A stretch of 64,000 bases of DNA from Fen-1273 sp963837815 (GCA_963837815.1 CAWIOS010000013.1:558001-622000); one strand, 5' to 3'; positions 50,884 through 60,168 are shown, counted from the first letter of the stretch. The notes: generated by a model from the letters alone, not told the origin. Translations and numbers: made by a program.

Positions 50884-51581
50884 GTCGGCTTCGCTGCCAG
50901 CATTGTCCTGTACGCCCCCAGCTCTTCCAATGTCACCGCATCCGCAAGCCGGAATGGACCGATCCGCGTTCGCTCCAGCGCGGAGAGATACGCGCCGCAA
51001 CCGAGCCGTTCTCCCATCTCGCTGACAAGGCTCCGGACATACGTCCCTTTTGAACAGGTGACCCTGAACCGGACCACGGGCACACGGACGGAGAGCGGTT
51101 CGATCGCGTGGATGATAATCTCGCGGGGAAGGCGATCCACCTCCACCCCCGCCCTCGCGTACCTGTACAGCCTCTTCCCCTTTACGCTGACCGCCGACCA
51201 CATCGGCGGCAACTGGAGACGCGGGCCGGTGAATTCGGCCAGGACTGCGAGGACGCGCTCCTCATCGATTCCCCCGGTGCTCCGGGTCTCCACAACCGGC
51301 GTCGCCCTGTCGAACGACTCCGTCCGGCCGCCGAGCACCATCTCAGCTTCGTATTCCTTGTCCATGCCGACGAACCCGGCGATCGACTTCGTTTTCTTCC
51401 CGGTGCAGACGATCAGGAGACCCGTCGCCAGGGGATCCAGCGTACCGGCGTGCCCGACCTTCTTCACGCCGGCGATTTTTCTGATCCTGTGCACGACGTC
51501 GAACGAGGTCCAGCCCGCGGGCTTTCGTACGAGAAGCGTCTCCCCTTCGGCGAATCGGAACTCACGGCTCGGTTCCATCAT
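50880..51581 (-). CDS. truB: tRNA pseudouridine(55) synthase
   Basis: Modifies U55 in the T-loop of tRNA. The 233-residue protein has the KPAGWTSFDVVHRIRK start, VGHAGTLDPLATGLLIVCTG with the catalytic Asp, YEAEMVLGGRTESFD and CSKGTYVRSLVSEMGERLGC. It lacks the C-terminal PUA domain found in the longer TruB form. The start overlaps the end of rbfA by 20 bp; a second ATG follows at once. Confidence 0.96.
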   Translation of the reverse strand: MMEPSREFRFAEGETLLVRKPAGWTSFDVVHRIRKIAGVKKVGHAGTLDPLATGLLIVCTGKKTKSIAGFVGMDKEYEAEMVLGGRTESFDRATPVVETRSTGGIDEERVLAVLAEFTGPRLQLPPMWSAVSVKGKRLYRYARAGVEVDRLPREIIIHAIEPLSVRVPVVRFRVTCSKGTYVRSLVSEMGERLGCGAYLSALERTRIGPFRLADAVTLEELGAYRTMLAAKPT

Positions 51582-51912
51582 GGATTTTCTTGATCAGGGT
51601 GTTGATCCGGTCAACATGGTCAAGCGTGTCGTCCAGATAGAACTGAAGGGCCGGAGTGAATTTCATCCTGAGGTGCGATCCCACTTCCCGGCGCATGCTG
51701 GCCCGGTCGCGCTCCAGGAGCGCCATTGTCGCCTGTTGCGCTGCCGCGCCGCCGAACACGCTGAAGTACACCCTGGCGATCTTCAGGTCCGGCGTCATCT
51801 TCACGTCGGTGACCGTCGTAAACCCGTGCGACGGATCCCGGTACTCGCGGCTCAATATGGCGCCGATCTCCTCCTTGATAAGCGAGGCGACGCGCTCCGT
51901 GCGTATCGACAT
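51562..51912 (-). CDS. rbfA: Ribosome-binding factor A
   Basis: A 116-residue KH-fold protein needed for late 30S maturation. RTERVASLIKEEIGAILSRE, FTTVTDVKMTPDLKIARVYFSVFG and LRMKFTPALQFYLDDTLDHVDRINTLI (ends only) are the family pattern. Its ATG shares one base with the infB stop (TAATG), the usual tight coupling of infB and rbfA. Confidence 0.96.
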   Translation of the reverse strand: MSIRTERVASLIKEEIGAILSREYRDPSHGFTTVTDVKMTPDLKIARVYFSVFGGAAAQQATMALLERDRASMRREVGSHLRMKFTPALQFYLDDTLDHVDRINTLIKKIHDGTEP

Positions 51913-54599
51913 TACAGTTTCCTCTTGGCCTCGACAATGCGGAAGGCCTCGATCGTATCACCGACCTTGATGTCGTTGAAGTTTTCGAGACCCAGGCCGC
52001 ACTCGAACCCCGCTTCGACCTCGCGCACATCGTCCTTGAAGCGCTTGAGAGAGGAAATCGAACCTTCGAACACCTGGATCCCGTCCCGCACAAGCCTGAC
52101 GCGGTTGTTGCGCATGATCTTGCCGTCCTGGACGTGGCAGCCCGCGATGTTCCCGATCTTCGGAACCTTGAACACCTCGCGCACCTCCACCGTGCCTACG
52201 ATCTCTTCCTTCCGTTCCGGCGCCAGGAGACCTTCCAGCGCCTTGTGGATGTGGTCGATGGCATCGTAGATGATGTTGTACGTCCGGATCTCGACCTTTT
52301 CCTTCTCCGCGAGCCGCCGCGCGTTCAGGTTCGGACGGACCCGGAATCCGATGATGACCGCTCCGGAGGCGGCGGCCAGGATGATGTCCGATTCCGAGAT
52401 CATGCCAACGCCGCTGTGGATGACGCGGAGCTTGACCTCCTTGTGCTCGATCTTCATGAGCGAGTCCGAGAGAGCCTCCACCGATCCGTCCACGTCTCCC
52501 TTCACGATCACGTTGAGCTCGCGGACCTGGCCCTCCTTGATCTGCTGCGAGATGTCGTCGAGTGTCGTCAGATGGATCTGGCGGAAATCCTGCTCGCGCT
52601 TGAGCTGCTGCCGTTTCAGGCTTATCTCGCGCGCCTCGCGGTCGGTCGCCATCACGAGGAACGAATCGCCCGCCTGCGGGAAGCCGTCGAGCCCCGTGAG
52701 CTGCACGGGCGTCGAGGGTCCGGCCGCCTCGAGGCGGTTACCCCGCTCGTCAAACATGGCGCGCACCTTTCCGCTGAATATCCCGGCCAGGAACGGGTCG
52801 CCCACGCGGAGCGTCCCCTTCTGGACGAGAACGGTCGCGGTGATGCCTTTCCCCTTGTCGAGCTGCGCTTCCACGATCGTGCCGAGCGCGAGCCTGTCAG
52901 GATTCGATTTCAGGTCGAGCACGTCGGCCTCAAGGCCGACTTTCTCGAGAAGGACGTCGACGTTTTTCCCGGTCCGCGCCGAGAGCTCCACGCACTGGTA
53001 TTTTCCGCCCCACTCCTCCACAAGAATGTTTTTCTCTGCGAGCTGCTGGCGGATCCTGTCGGCGTTCGCTTCGGGCTTGTCGATCTTGTTAATAGCGATG
53101 ATGATCGGCACGCCCGCCGCCTGCGCATGGCTGATGGCCTCGAGCGTCTGGGGCATGACGCTGTCGTCTGCTGCGACAACAAGGATCACGATGTCCGTGA
53201 TCTGGGCGCCGCGCGCGCGCATCGCGGTGAATGCCTCATGGCCCGGCGTGTCAAGGAACGTGATAACGCGCCCGCTCGACGTCGTCAGGTTGTAGGCGCC
53301 GATATGCTGGGTGATGCCCCCGGACTCCCCGGCCACGACGTTGGAGCGGCGGATGTAGTCCAGAAGCGATGTCTTCCCGTGATCGACGTGTCCCATGATC
53401 GTCACGACGGGGGGACGGCGCACAAGGTCCTCCGGCCGGTCTTCGCCTTCCGTGTGGACTTCTTCCTCGGTCACTTCCTCGTAGAAGCTGATCGCGAAGC
53501 CGAACTCATCGGCGACGAGGGTGATCGTATCCTTGTCCAGCCGCTGGTTGATCGACACCATGATCCCCAGCTCCATGCATTTCTTGATGACGTCCGCGAC
53601 GTTGACCCGCATCAGGTTGGCGAGATCGTTCACGGACACGAATTCGGTGACCCGGAGTTTTCCTTCTTCCTTCTGCGCCTCCTCGGCCAGACGCGCGACC
53701 TCCTCCTCCCGCTCCTTTTTCTTCCGTTTTTTCAGGACGGCCCGCCCCGTCGCCGGGGTATCGTCCATGGCGGCAAACGTCCGGCGGATTGCATCCGTCA
53801 CTTCCGCCTGGTCAATTTCCTTGTGACGGATTTTCTTTTTCTTCTTCTTCTTTCTTTCGAGGTCGTCGACCTCGACCGCTTTCGTCTCCGGAACGTCCTC
53901 GCGGACCTTCTTTTTCTTCTTCTTTCTTTTGTGCTCCTCGGTCTCTGCGGCGGTCGGGGTGGCGGCGCCCGTGCCGGGTTTCTGCCCCCGGACAGGGGGC
54001 TTTGACCGGACCGTCAGGTCCATTTTCCCCTTGATCGTGAGGCCGACCTTCTTCCGGTGCTCCTTTTCCAGCGGGGAAAGGAGTTCCTCTCCGCGGGGCT
54101 TCCTCGGCTCGACATTCTCCTTTTGCGGCGACGGCTCGGCGGGCGGAGCGGCGACTTCCACCGGGACGGGGGGCGCCGCAGACGGAGCGATCTCCGGCCC
54201 GGCGGATTCCACGGCAACGGGCGCAGTCTCCTCCCCGGCGATGGGAACCTCCTCCACGGGGACCGGCTCCGCGGGAGGCGGCTCTGGCTGCACCGGCGGG
54301 GCGGGAGCGGCAGGCGCGGCGGCGGCCGGTGCCGGCTCCGCCGTTTCGTCGACCTTTCGTTCCGCCCTCTTGCGCGTCTCGCGGATCTCTGCAATCTTCC
54401 GCTGATGCTTCTCCGCGACGTCCTTTTCCTTTTTGAAATGGACGAGGATATCCTTCATCATGTCCTCGTCCAGCGAGGACATGTGGCCTTTGATTTCGTG
54501 CCCCTTCTTGCGCAGGAATTCTATAAGCGTTTCATGCGAAAGGTTGAGCTCGGTCGCAACCTTGTAGAGTTTTTTCTTTTTTTCTGCAGTTTCTGCCAT
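51912..54599 (-). CDS. infB: Translation initiation factor IF-2
   Basis: GTPase that places initiator tRNA on the ribosome; 895 residues from the ATG at 54599 (a GTG lies two codons upstream). The N-terminal IF2_N region has LYKVATELNLSHETLIEFLRKKG. A long linker rich in Ala, Pro and Glu (about 85-200) and two Lys runs (EHKRKKKKKKVRE, LERKKKKKKKIRH) follow. The G domain starts near residue 408 with VVTIMGHVDHGKTSLLDYI, then FLDTPGHEAFTAMRARGAQ and INKIDKPEAN. The C-terminal domains end in VGDTIEAFRIVEAKRKL. It sits 48 bp after nusA. Confidence 0.97.
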   Translation of the reverse strand: MAETAEKKKKLYKVATELNLSHETLIEFLRKKGHEIKGHMSSLDEDMMKDILVHFKKEKDVAEKHQRKIAEIRETRKRAERKVDETAEPAPAAAAPAAPAPPVQPEPPPAEPVPVEEVPIAGEETAPVAVESAGPEIAPSAAPPVPVEVAAPPAEPSPQKENVEPRKPRGEELLSPLEKEHRKKVGLTIKGKMDLTVRSKPPVRGQKPGTGAATPTAAETEEHKRKKKKKKVREDVPETKAVEVDDLERKKKKKKKIRHKEIDQAEVTDAIRRTFAAMDDTPATGRAVLKKRKKKEREEEVARLAEEAQKEEGKLRVTEFVSVNDLANLMRVNVADVIKKCMELGIMVSINQRLDKDTITLVADEFGFAISFYEEVTEEEVHTEGEDRPEDLVRRPPVVTIMGHVDHGKTSLLDYIRRSNVVAGESGGITQHIGAYNLTTSSGRVITFLDTPGHEAFTAMRARGAQITDIVILVVAADDSVMPQTLEAISHAQAAGVPIIIAINKIDKPEANADRIRQQLAEKNILVEEWGGKYQCVELSARTGKNVDVLLEKVGLEADVLDLKSNPDRLALGTIVEAQLDKGKGITATVLVQKGTLRVGDPFLAGIFSGKVRAMFDERGNRLEAAGPSTPVQLTGLDGFPQAGDSFLVMATDREAREISLKRQQLKREQDFRQIHLTTLDDISQQIKEGQVRELNVIVKGDVDGSVEALSDSLMKIEHKEVKLRVIHSGVGMISESDIILAAASGAVIIGFRVRPNLNARRLAEKEKVEIRTYNIIYDAIDHIHKALEGLLAPERKEEIVGTVEVREVFKVPKIGNIAGCHVQDGKIMRNNRVRLVRDGIQVFEGSISSLKRFKDDVREVEAGFECGLGLENFNDIKVGDTIEAFRIVEAKRKL

Positions 54600-54647
54600 G
54601 ACCACCCTTTGTTCAATCGTCAGAGGAACATCATCGACAATACAGCA

Positions 54648-56114
54648 CTAGTCTTTTGTCGGTTCCTCCTTCGATCCCGCGGCGTGTTCGCCGCCCGGTG
54701 CCGGAGCCGCAGGAGGGGCCTCTTCCGCCGCAGGTCCCTCGACTGCCGTGCCCGCGGCTGCGTCCGCCTCCAGCACATCCGCGGCCGGCGTCCCGGCGGA
54801 TCCCGCCTGTGCACCCGCCTCTTCCTCCTCCTCCTCCTCTTCTTCCTCCTCCTCTTCACCTTCTTCCTCGTCGTCATCCACTTCCGCTTCTTCAAGATCC
54901 CGTTTCATCATCTCGCGAAGCTCGTGGATCTTCTCTTCCGTCAGCCCCTCAATCGCGAGGAGGGTGTCCAGCTTGGCGTTGATGACGTCCTTCGCGGTCT
55001 CGAGCCCCGCGTCAATCATCTTGAGGTACAGTTCTTCTCCGAGTTCCTCCTTGAAGTCCACGAGCTCGATGTCGTACTCGTCCTCTCCGCCTTCCTTGAT
55101 AAGATTGATCTCGTAGCCGGTCAGCTTTGACGCCAGCCGTATGTTCTGCCCGTTGCGTCCGATGGCGAGCGAGACCTGGTCGGCGGCGACCAGGACGTTT
55201 GCCGTCCTGGCCTCGTCGTTGAGCTCTATGGTCTTGAGCTTCGCCGGGGCGAGCGCCCGCTGGATGAACACCTCGGGCTGTTCGCTGTAGTTGATGACGT
55301 CGATATTCTCGTTGTTGAGCTCGCGCACGATCGTATGGATCCTGACTCCCTTCATCCCGACGCATGCGCCCACGGCGTCGATCCTGTCGTCGTGGGATTC
55401 CACCGCGACCTTCGCGCGTTCCCCGGGTTCCCTGGCGATCTGCTTGATTTCGATGATGCCGTCATAAATCTCGGGGATTTCGAGCTCGAAGAGCTTGGAG
55501 AGAAACTTCGGGTCGGCACGGGAAACGACGACGACCGGATTGCCGGCGTTTTTGCGGACTTCCTTGACGACCGCCCGGATCGTGTCGCCTTTCTTGTACC
55601 GCTCCTTGAATATCTGCTCGCTTTTCGGGAGGAGAAGCTCGTTGCGGTTGTGATTGATGAGAATTTCGTTGCGCCGGATCTGGTAGATCTCCCCCACAAC
55701 GATATCGCCGATGGCGTTGCTGTACTCGTTGTAGATGCTCTCGCGTTCGATTTCCTTGATGCGCTGGTTGAGGTTCTGTTTCGCGCTGACGACAAGCCGC
55801 CGCCCGAACGTCACGAGCGGGATGACCTCGACGAAGTCCTCTCCCACGCCCAGCTCTTCCCCGGATATCTCCCGGGCGGTCTGTGCGTCGATCTGGGTCA
55901 CGGGGTTTTCGACGGTTTCCACGACCTCGCGCTCCAGGAAGATCTCGATGTCACCCTTGTCCATGTTCACAACGACGTCGAATTTCGCGTCCTGCCCGTA
56001 TTTCTTCCGCACCATCATCGAGAAGACGTCCTCGACGATGCCGGTCAGTATGTCTTTGTCGATGCCCTTCTCCCGCACCATCTGGGCAAAAGATTCGACA
56101 ATCTCCGAATTCAT
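54648..56114 (-). CDS. nusA: Transcription termination/antitermination factor NusA
   Basis: Binds RNA polymerase and nascent RNA and promotes pausing and intrinsic termination. The 488-residue protein has the N-terminal domain (1-130), an S1 domain (GDIVVGEIYQIRRNEILINH), and two KH domains (VGACVGMKGVRIHTIVRELN and VSLAIGRNGQNIRLASKLTG). A helix-hairpin-like part follows, then an acidic tail with about 20 Glu/Asp in a row (near 410-435) and an Ala/Pro-rich end. The acidic run is coded by a GAG/GAA repeat. The gene follows rimP by 40 bp; an intrinsic terminator in the operon leader could be its own target. Confidence 0.96.
   Translation of the reverse strand: MNSEIVESFAQMVREKGIDKDILTGIVEDVFSMMVRKKYGQDAKFDVVVNMDKGDIEIFLEREVVETVENPVTQIDAQTAREISGEELGVGEDFVEVIPLVTFGRRLVVSAKQNLNQRIKEIERESIYNEYSNAIGDIVVGEIYQIRRNEILINHNRNELLLPKSEQIFKERYKKGDTIRAVVKEVRKNAGNPVVVVSRADPKFLSKLFELEIPEIYDGIIEIKQIAREPGERAKVAVESHDDRIDAVGACVGMKGVRIHTIVRELNNENIDVINYSEQPEVFIQRALAPAKLKTIELNDEARTANVLVAADQVSLAIGRNGQNIRLASKLTGYEINLIKEGGEDEYDIELVDFKEELGEELYLKMIDAGLETAKDVINAKLDTLLAIEGLTEEKIHELREMMKRDLEEAEVDDDEEEGEEEEEEEEEEEEEAGAQAGSAGTPAADVLEADAAAGTAVEGPAAEEAPPAAPAPGGEHAAGSKEEPTKD
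54819..54885 (-). repeat. Glu-coding trinucleotide tract in nusA
   Basis: An imperfect GAG/GAA (CTC/TTC on the plus strand) tract that codes for the poly-Glu part of the NusA tail. Such tracts can change length by slippage in steps of three without breaking the frame. Confidence 0.85.
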
Positions 56115-56154
56115 CAGAACCTCCGAATAAAATTTTACTCCAACCCTGAACGGG

Positions 56155-56622
56155 TCACCACGGGGACTTGACGACGGCCTCTGTCAGGCCCTCAAAACGG
56201 AATTCCTCCGGCGCCTTTCCCTTTGCCGTCTCCAGCATAATCCCGCCCTCCCCCACCGACGCAAGGCGCCCTGTGTGCTCGACGCTCCCCCCCGGCGATT
56301 CCACTTTTACGGTGAGAATTCTGCCGACGTGCTTCCTGTACTGCCAGGGAAACCTGAGCGGCCTCCCGATGCCCGGTGATGAGACGTCAAGCCGGTACGA
56401 CCCGTCTATCCAGCCCGAGCGGTCAATGAGATCCGACGCTTCACGGCTGACCGTGGAGCAGAGATCGCTCGTCACGCCCTGTTCCGCATCAATAAATATC
56501 TCGACAAGTGTCTTGCCGCGGGTCCCGCGCACAACAAGTTCGATAAGATGAGCAGAGAGACGGGCGACGCAATCGTCGATTGCAGCCCGCATTTCATCGT
56601 TCAGCATTGTGGTGTGGGTCAT
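56155..56622 (-). CDS. rimP: Ribosome maturation factor RimP
   Basis: Needed for 30S assembly; 155 residues from the ATG at 56622 (other starts: TTG at 56631, ATG at 56607). TLVEIFIDAEQGVTSDLCSTVSREASDLID (ends only) and YRLDVSSPGIGRPLRFPWQYRKHVGR are the family signatures. It heads the rimP-nusA-infB-rbfA-truB-ribF-rpsO-pnp operon. The Shine-Dalgarno is poor, and the start codon lies directly after the U-tract of an intrinsic hairpin. Confidence 0.93.
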   Translation of the reverse strand: MTHTTMLNDEMRAAIDDCVARLSAHLIELVVRGTRGKTLVEIFIDAEQGVTSDLCSTVSREASDLIDRSGWIDGSYRLDVSSPGIGRPLRFPWQYRKHVGRILTVKVESPGGSVEHTGRLASVGEGGIMLETAKGKAPEEFRFEGLTEAVVKSPW

Positions 56623-56625
56623 CCC

Positions 56626-56652
56626 AAACAAAAATAGCCCAATTTGGGCTAT
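56626..56652 (-). terminator. Intrinsic terminator/attenuator in the rimP-nusA operon leader
   Basis: On the minus strand ATAGCCCAAATTGGGCTAT forms an 8-9 bp stem (56634-56652), followed by TTTTTGTTT and, within 4-5 nt, the rimP ATG. It lies between the promoter at 56667-56695 and the first gene. Confidence 0.8.
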
Positions 56653-56666
56653 ATCTACAACGCCAA

Positions 56667-56695
56667 AAGATACATACTTCCAGCGTGAAAAGCAA
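56667..56695 (-). promoter_or_regulatory. Promoter of the rimP-nusA-infB operon
   Basis: Minus strand -35 TTGCTT (56690-56695), 17-bp spacer, -10 TATCTT (56667-56672). The expected start near 56660 gives a leader of about 38 nt that consists mainly of the terminator hairpin. Confidence 0.65.
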
Positions 56696-56797
56696 GGAAA
56701 ATGTAAACTGTTGCCCCGAATAAGCGCTATTCTGGCCCTGGAAGCCCCTCCGGCCCTTCGTACGAGGCCACATGGTGCCTGAATTCGTCCGCGACCG

Positions 56798-57835
56798 TCA
56801 GCCCATCGTCTCCCGTATGATGCGCGCAGCGTGCTTCACGTCGTCCATCGAGACATCGAGGTGGGTGACCGCCCTCAGGCCCATGTAATTCCCCAGCGTC
56901 AGAAGGACTCCTTTCCTCTTGAGCGTCGAGAGAATCTCCTCCGGCATCTTCCCGGTCCTTTCCGCCCCTATGATGATGATGTTCGTCTGGACGGACTCCA
57001 AATCGATGTCGAACGTCTTTACCTGCACGAGCTCCCGGGCAAGGAAAGCCGCCTTCTCATGGTCTTCTCCGAGCCGGCCGGTGTTGTGTTCCAGCGCATA
57101 CAATCCGGCCGCGGCCAGGATTCCGGCCTGGCGCATCCCGCCACCGAATATCTTCCGGTAATGGCGCGCATCGGCGATGAATGCCTTGCTCCCCGCGATC
57201 ACGGACCCCACCGGAGCCCCCAGCCCCTTGGAGAGGCACACGGAAACGGAATCGAAATACGAAGCATACTCCTTTGGCGTTATGCCGGTCGCGGCGCTTG
57301 CGTTCCAGAGCCGGGCCCCGTCGAGGTGCAGACGGATATTCTTCTTCCCGGCAAACGCGCTGATTTCACGGATACGTTCTATCGGGTAGATCGTGCCGCC
57401 CGCCCGGTTGTGTGTGTTTTCGAGGCAGATGAGACGGGTCTTCGGCATATAGTAGAGGTCGGGGCGAACCGCACGCTCGATCTCCGCAACGCCGAAGGCG
57501 CCTCTTTTCCCCTCGACGGCGTGGACCTGGGCACCGGAGAGAAACGCGATCCCCCCGGTTTCGTAGTTGAACACGTGCGCACCCTTCTCGCATATGACCT
57601 CGTCCCCGGGCAGCGTGTGGACCTTGATGCATGTCTGGTTCCCCATCGTGCCGCTCGGCACGTAGAGCGCTGCTTCCTTCCCCAGAATCTCCGCCACCCG
57701 CTCCTGGAGACGGTTCACCGTCGGATCTTCTCCGAACACATCGTCCCCGACTGCCGCCGCCGCCATCGCCTCGCGCATGCCCGGCGAGGGGCGGGTGACC
57801 GTGTCGCTTCTCAGATCTATGTATGTTTCTGCCAT
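56798..57835 (-). CDS. ltaE: Low-specificity L-threonine aldolase
   Basis: Splits threonine or allo-threonine to glycine and acetaldehyde with PLP. The 345-residue protein has IDLRSDTVTRPSPGMREAMA, GDDVFGEDPTVNRLQERVAE, LENTHNRAGG, LHLDGARLWNA and the PLP lysine in SVCLSKGLGAPVGSVIAG. The start overlaps the end of lnt by 19 bp, so it is the last gene of the acyP-ispF-PAP2-lnt unit. A 175-bp gap to rimP follows. Confidence 0.95.
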   Translation of the reverse strand: MAETYIDLRSDTVTRPSPGMREAMAAAAVGDDVFGEDPTVNRLQERVAEILGKEAALYVPSGTMGNQTCIKVHTLPGDEVICEKGAHVFNYETGGIAFLSGAQVHAVEGKRGAFGVAEIERAVRPDLYYMPKTRLICLENTHNRAGGTIYPIERIREISAFAGKKNIRLHLDGARLWNASAATGITPKEYASYFDSVSVCLSKGLGAPVGSVIAGSKAFIADARHYRKIFGGGMRQAGILAAAGLYALEHNTGRLGEDHEKAAFLARELVQVKTFDIDLESVQTNIIIIGAERTGKMPEEILSTLKRKGVLLTLGNYMGLRAVTHLDVSMDDVKHAARIIRETMG

Positions 57836-59514
57836 GATTCCCTGTGTCTCCTCTCAGTATATGTCTGCCCCGCGAGAGCCGCCGCAAACAGGAGGCCCAC
57901 GAGAAGCGTGATCTCTCCGAGCCAGTCGCCGTGCGCCGTGTAAAACGTCAGCGCGCTCTCCGTTCCGATCATCCTCGAGAGCGTCGCCTGCGTGAACAGC
58001 TCCGTATCATCGTAGCTCCTCCCGTACGGATCGATGAAACAGGAAATCCCGCCCACTGCGCACCGCGCGATCCAGCGGCGGTTCTCCACAGCCCGGAAGA
58101 CGGCAAACTGCCTGTGTTGATACGCACCGGACATTTTCCCCCACCAGCTGTCGATCGTGATGAGCGCGATGAACGACGCCCCCCTGCGGACAAACGTGGC
58201 GACAAATCCCGGGTACGTGGATTCATAGCAGATGATGGCGGAGAACTTCACTCCTGTCTCCCTGTCGGTAAACACGACCGGGCCGGGGCCGATCTGCCAG
58301 CCGCCGATCCCGACTCCCCAGCGCATGAAATCCAGGAACGCGAACATGTCGGCATACGGAATCCGTTCGGCAATCGGAACCATCTTCATCTTTCCGTACC
58401 AGGGGATTTCCCCGTCCCCCGGTTCGATAAATGCGGCGGCATTAAACGTGTCGAACCGTTGTCCCGAACGCCGGGATCGGCGCGCGCTCGGCGGCGCCTT
58501 GGAAGAATCGGCGTAACTGACCGCATGGGCGATCCCTGTAAGGACCGACACGTGCATGCTGTCGATATCCGACCGCAACCTGTCGAGGAGAGGCCGCGAG
58601 AGGGGGAGGAGCGGGTACCCGGGGATCGCAGTCTCCGGCCAGAGGACGACCTGGGGCGGATGAGCCGGATGTTCCGCAATGAGTCTCTTCGTGAGCCCGG
58701 TGTACAGGGACGCGAGATCGGAATCCGAGCTCTCCCATTTTGCCCAGGGGTCGACATTCGACTGTACGATGCCCACGGTGACCGGTTTTCCGCTTCCCGC
58801 GGGGTCCCCCGGGGGAGGCGCCCCGGAGAGGATGTACGTACCGACCGCGGAAGGGAGAAGATAGAGGACCGTCAGTGCAGCCCCCTGGCGCATCACCGCG
58901 CGTGGCCGCAACTGTTCCGGGGCGCATGCGAGTTTCCTGTAGAACACGTACGCCGCAACATTCACGGCAAGAATCCATAGCGACAGGCCCCAGATCCCCG
59001 TGAACGTGATACACTGGATCCGCGCGAGATTGTACGACTGGCTGTTCCCGATTGTCAGCCACGGAAACGACCATTCGGACAGAGAATGGGAGTATTCATA
59101 CCCGACCCAGAGAAAGGGGAGCGACACAAGTCCCGCCGTCTCCCCGAACTTCCTCTGCACCAAAAAATAGAGTCCGAGCGGCACACAATAGAAGAGCGGA
59201 TGAACGATCATGGTGATCCCGCCGGCGATCATCATGTACGGGTCGTTGCCGTGCACGTACCCCCCGGTCCAGTTCAGCGTGATCACGTGGAAGCCGAGCA
59301 TGGCGATGTAGATGAGACCGAGCGCGCTGCGCAGCGTCGCGGCCCGCGCAAGAGCGATCAGGAGCGGGACGATGCCGAAACACGCAAGTATGCCCAGCCT
59401 GAACGGCGGGAACGAAAAGCCGAGCATGATGCCCGAAAGAAGGGCGAGGGCGTAACCCCGCCGCCCAGGGAGCCCCTGCGGCGCCCCCTTCGCCCCGCCC
59501 CGGAGGGGATTCAT
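57817..59514 (-). CDS. lnt: Apolipoprotein N-acyltransferase
   Basis: Adds the third acyl chain to lipoproteins at the outer face of the inner membrane. The protein has 565 residues from the ATG at 59514 (ATGA overlap with the PAP2 gene); the longer frame upstream lies inside that gene. About six helices in residues 20-215 precede a nitrilase-type domain with the triad Glu (VVLWPETAIPGYP), Lys (YGKMKMVPIAERIPY) and Cys (AIICYESTYPGF). SWWGKMSGAYQHRQFAVFRAVENRR is also typical. Its presence implies a Gram-negative envelope. Confidence 0.94.
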   Translation of the reverse strand: MNPLRGGAKGAPQGLPGRRGYALALLSGIMLGFSFPPFRLGILACFGIVPLLIALARAATLRSALGLIYIAMLGFHVITLNWTGGYVHGNDPYMMIAGGITMIVHPLFYCVPLGLYFLVQRKFGETAGLVSLPFLWVGYEYSHSLSEWSFPWLTIGNSQSYNLARIQCITFTGIWGLSLWILAVNVAAYVFYRKLACAPEQLRPRAVMRQGAALTVLYLLPSAVGTYILSGAPPPGDPAGSGKPVTVGIVQSNVDPWAKWESSDSDLASLYTGLTKRLIAEHPAHPPQVVLWPETAIPGYPLLPLSRPLLDRLRSDIDSMHVSVLTGIAHAVSYADSSKAPPSARRSRRSGQRFDTFNAAAFIEPGDGEIPWYGKMKMVPIAERIPYADMFAFLDFMRWGVGIGGWQIGPGPVVFTDRETGVKFSAIICYESTYPGFVATFVRRGASFIALITIDSWWGKMSGAYQHRQFAVFRAVENRRWIARCAVGGISCFIDPYGRSYDDTELFTQATLSRMIGTESALTFYTAHGDWLGEITLLVGLLFAAALAGQTYTERRHRESWQKHT

Positions 59515-60122
59515 CGCGCGCCCTCCTCCGTGGCATCGACGGCGATGCGGGGGAAGTACCTGCGGGACGTCCACGTCCAGAGGGCGATCACGGCGATCGA
59601 CACGCACACGCCGATCACCGCGCCGCCCAGTATGTCCGACGGGTAATGGACGCCGACGGCGGTACGGGAGAGCGCGACGAGCGCCGCCCCTCCAAAGAAG
59701 GCCGTACGCCACCGGCGGTAGTAGTACGAGAAGAGCGTTGCCACGGCGAAATTGTTCACCGCGTGCGAGGAAGGAAACGACTTGCCGGGGCCGCAGCTGA
59801 CGAGGAGGTGGATCCCCCGGACGGCCGGCGTTCCCCCGATCTCATGGCAGGGACGCGCCCGCGAGATGAATTCCTTGATAAGCGCGCTGCTCAGTTTGTC
59901 GGAGCAGAGAAGGACGGCAATCAGGAGAAGCGCGGCCGTACGTCCCCTGGCCCCTCCCCTCACGATGAGGAGCAGCCAGACCGCAGCAAGGAGTATCTGG
60001 ACGGGGAGAAACCTGTTGTAATCGGTGATCAGCGGCCAGAGGAAATCACCCACCGGGTTGGCAAGCGTGACGTTGATGAAGTGAAAGACCGCAACGTCGA
60101 TGGAATAGAGGAATTCGATCAC
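59511..60122 (-). CDS. PAP2-family membrane phosphatase
   Basis: A 203-residue protein with six helices and the three PAP2 motifs: K-x6-RP (KEFISRARPC), PSSH (GKSFPSSHAVNNFAVAT) and SR-x5-H (SRTAVGVHYPSD). Relatives dephosphorylate undecaprenyl pyrophosphate, phosphatidylglycerol phosphate or lipid A. Position beside lnt fits an envelope lipid role; a lipid-carrier recycling role would also serve the glycan cluster. Confidence 0.92.
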   Translation of the reverse strand: MIEFLYSIDVAVFHFINVTLANPVGDFLWPLITDYNRFLPVQILLAAVWLLLIVRGGARGRTAALLLIAVLLCSDKLSSALIKEFISRARPCHEIGGTPAVRGIHLLVSCGPGKSFPSSHAVNNFAVATLFSYYYRRWRTAFFGGAALVALSRTAVGVHYPSDILGGAVIGVCVSIAVIALWTWTSRRYFPRIAVDATEEGAR

Positions 60123-60168
60123 CGTATACTCCCGCAGGCGGTCCGGTCCGGGGAAGGAGGCTGTGCGG

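Noticed and set aside
50884..51201. N-terminal extension of RibF by 106 residues
   Set aside because: The extension lies inside truB, is low complexity, and the ATGA overlap at 50880-50883 gives the usual RibF N-terminus.
52134..54005. 623-codon open frame opposite infB
   Set aside because: Antisense shadow of infB; composition is Leu/Arg/Asp-rich without domain signs.
59515..59712. N-terminal extension of Lnt by 66 residues
   Set aside because: It lies inside the PAP2 gene and is Arg-rich; the start at 59514 with ATGA overlap fits the family.
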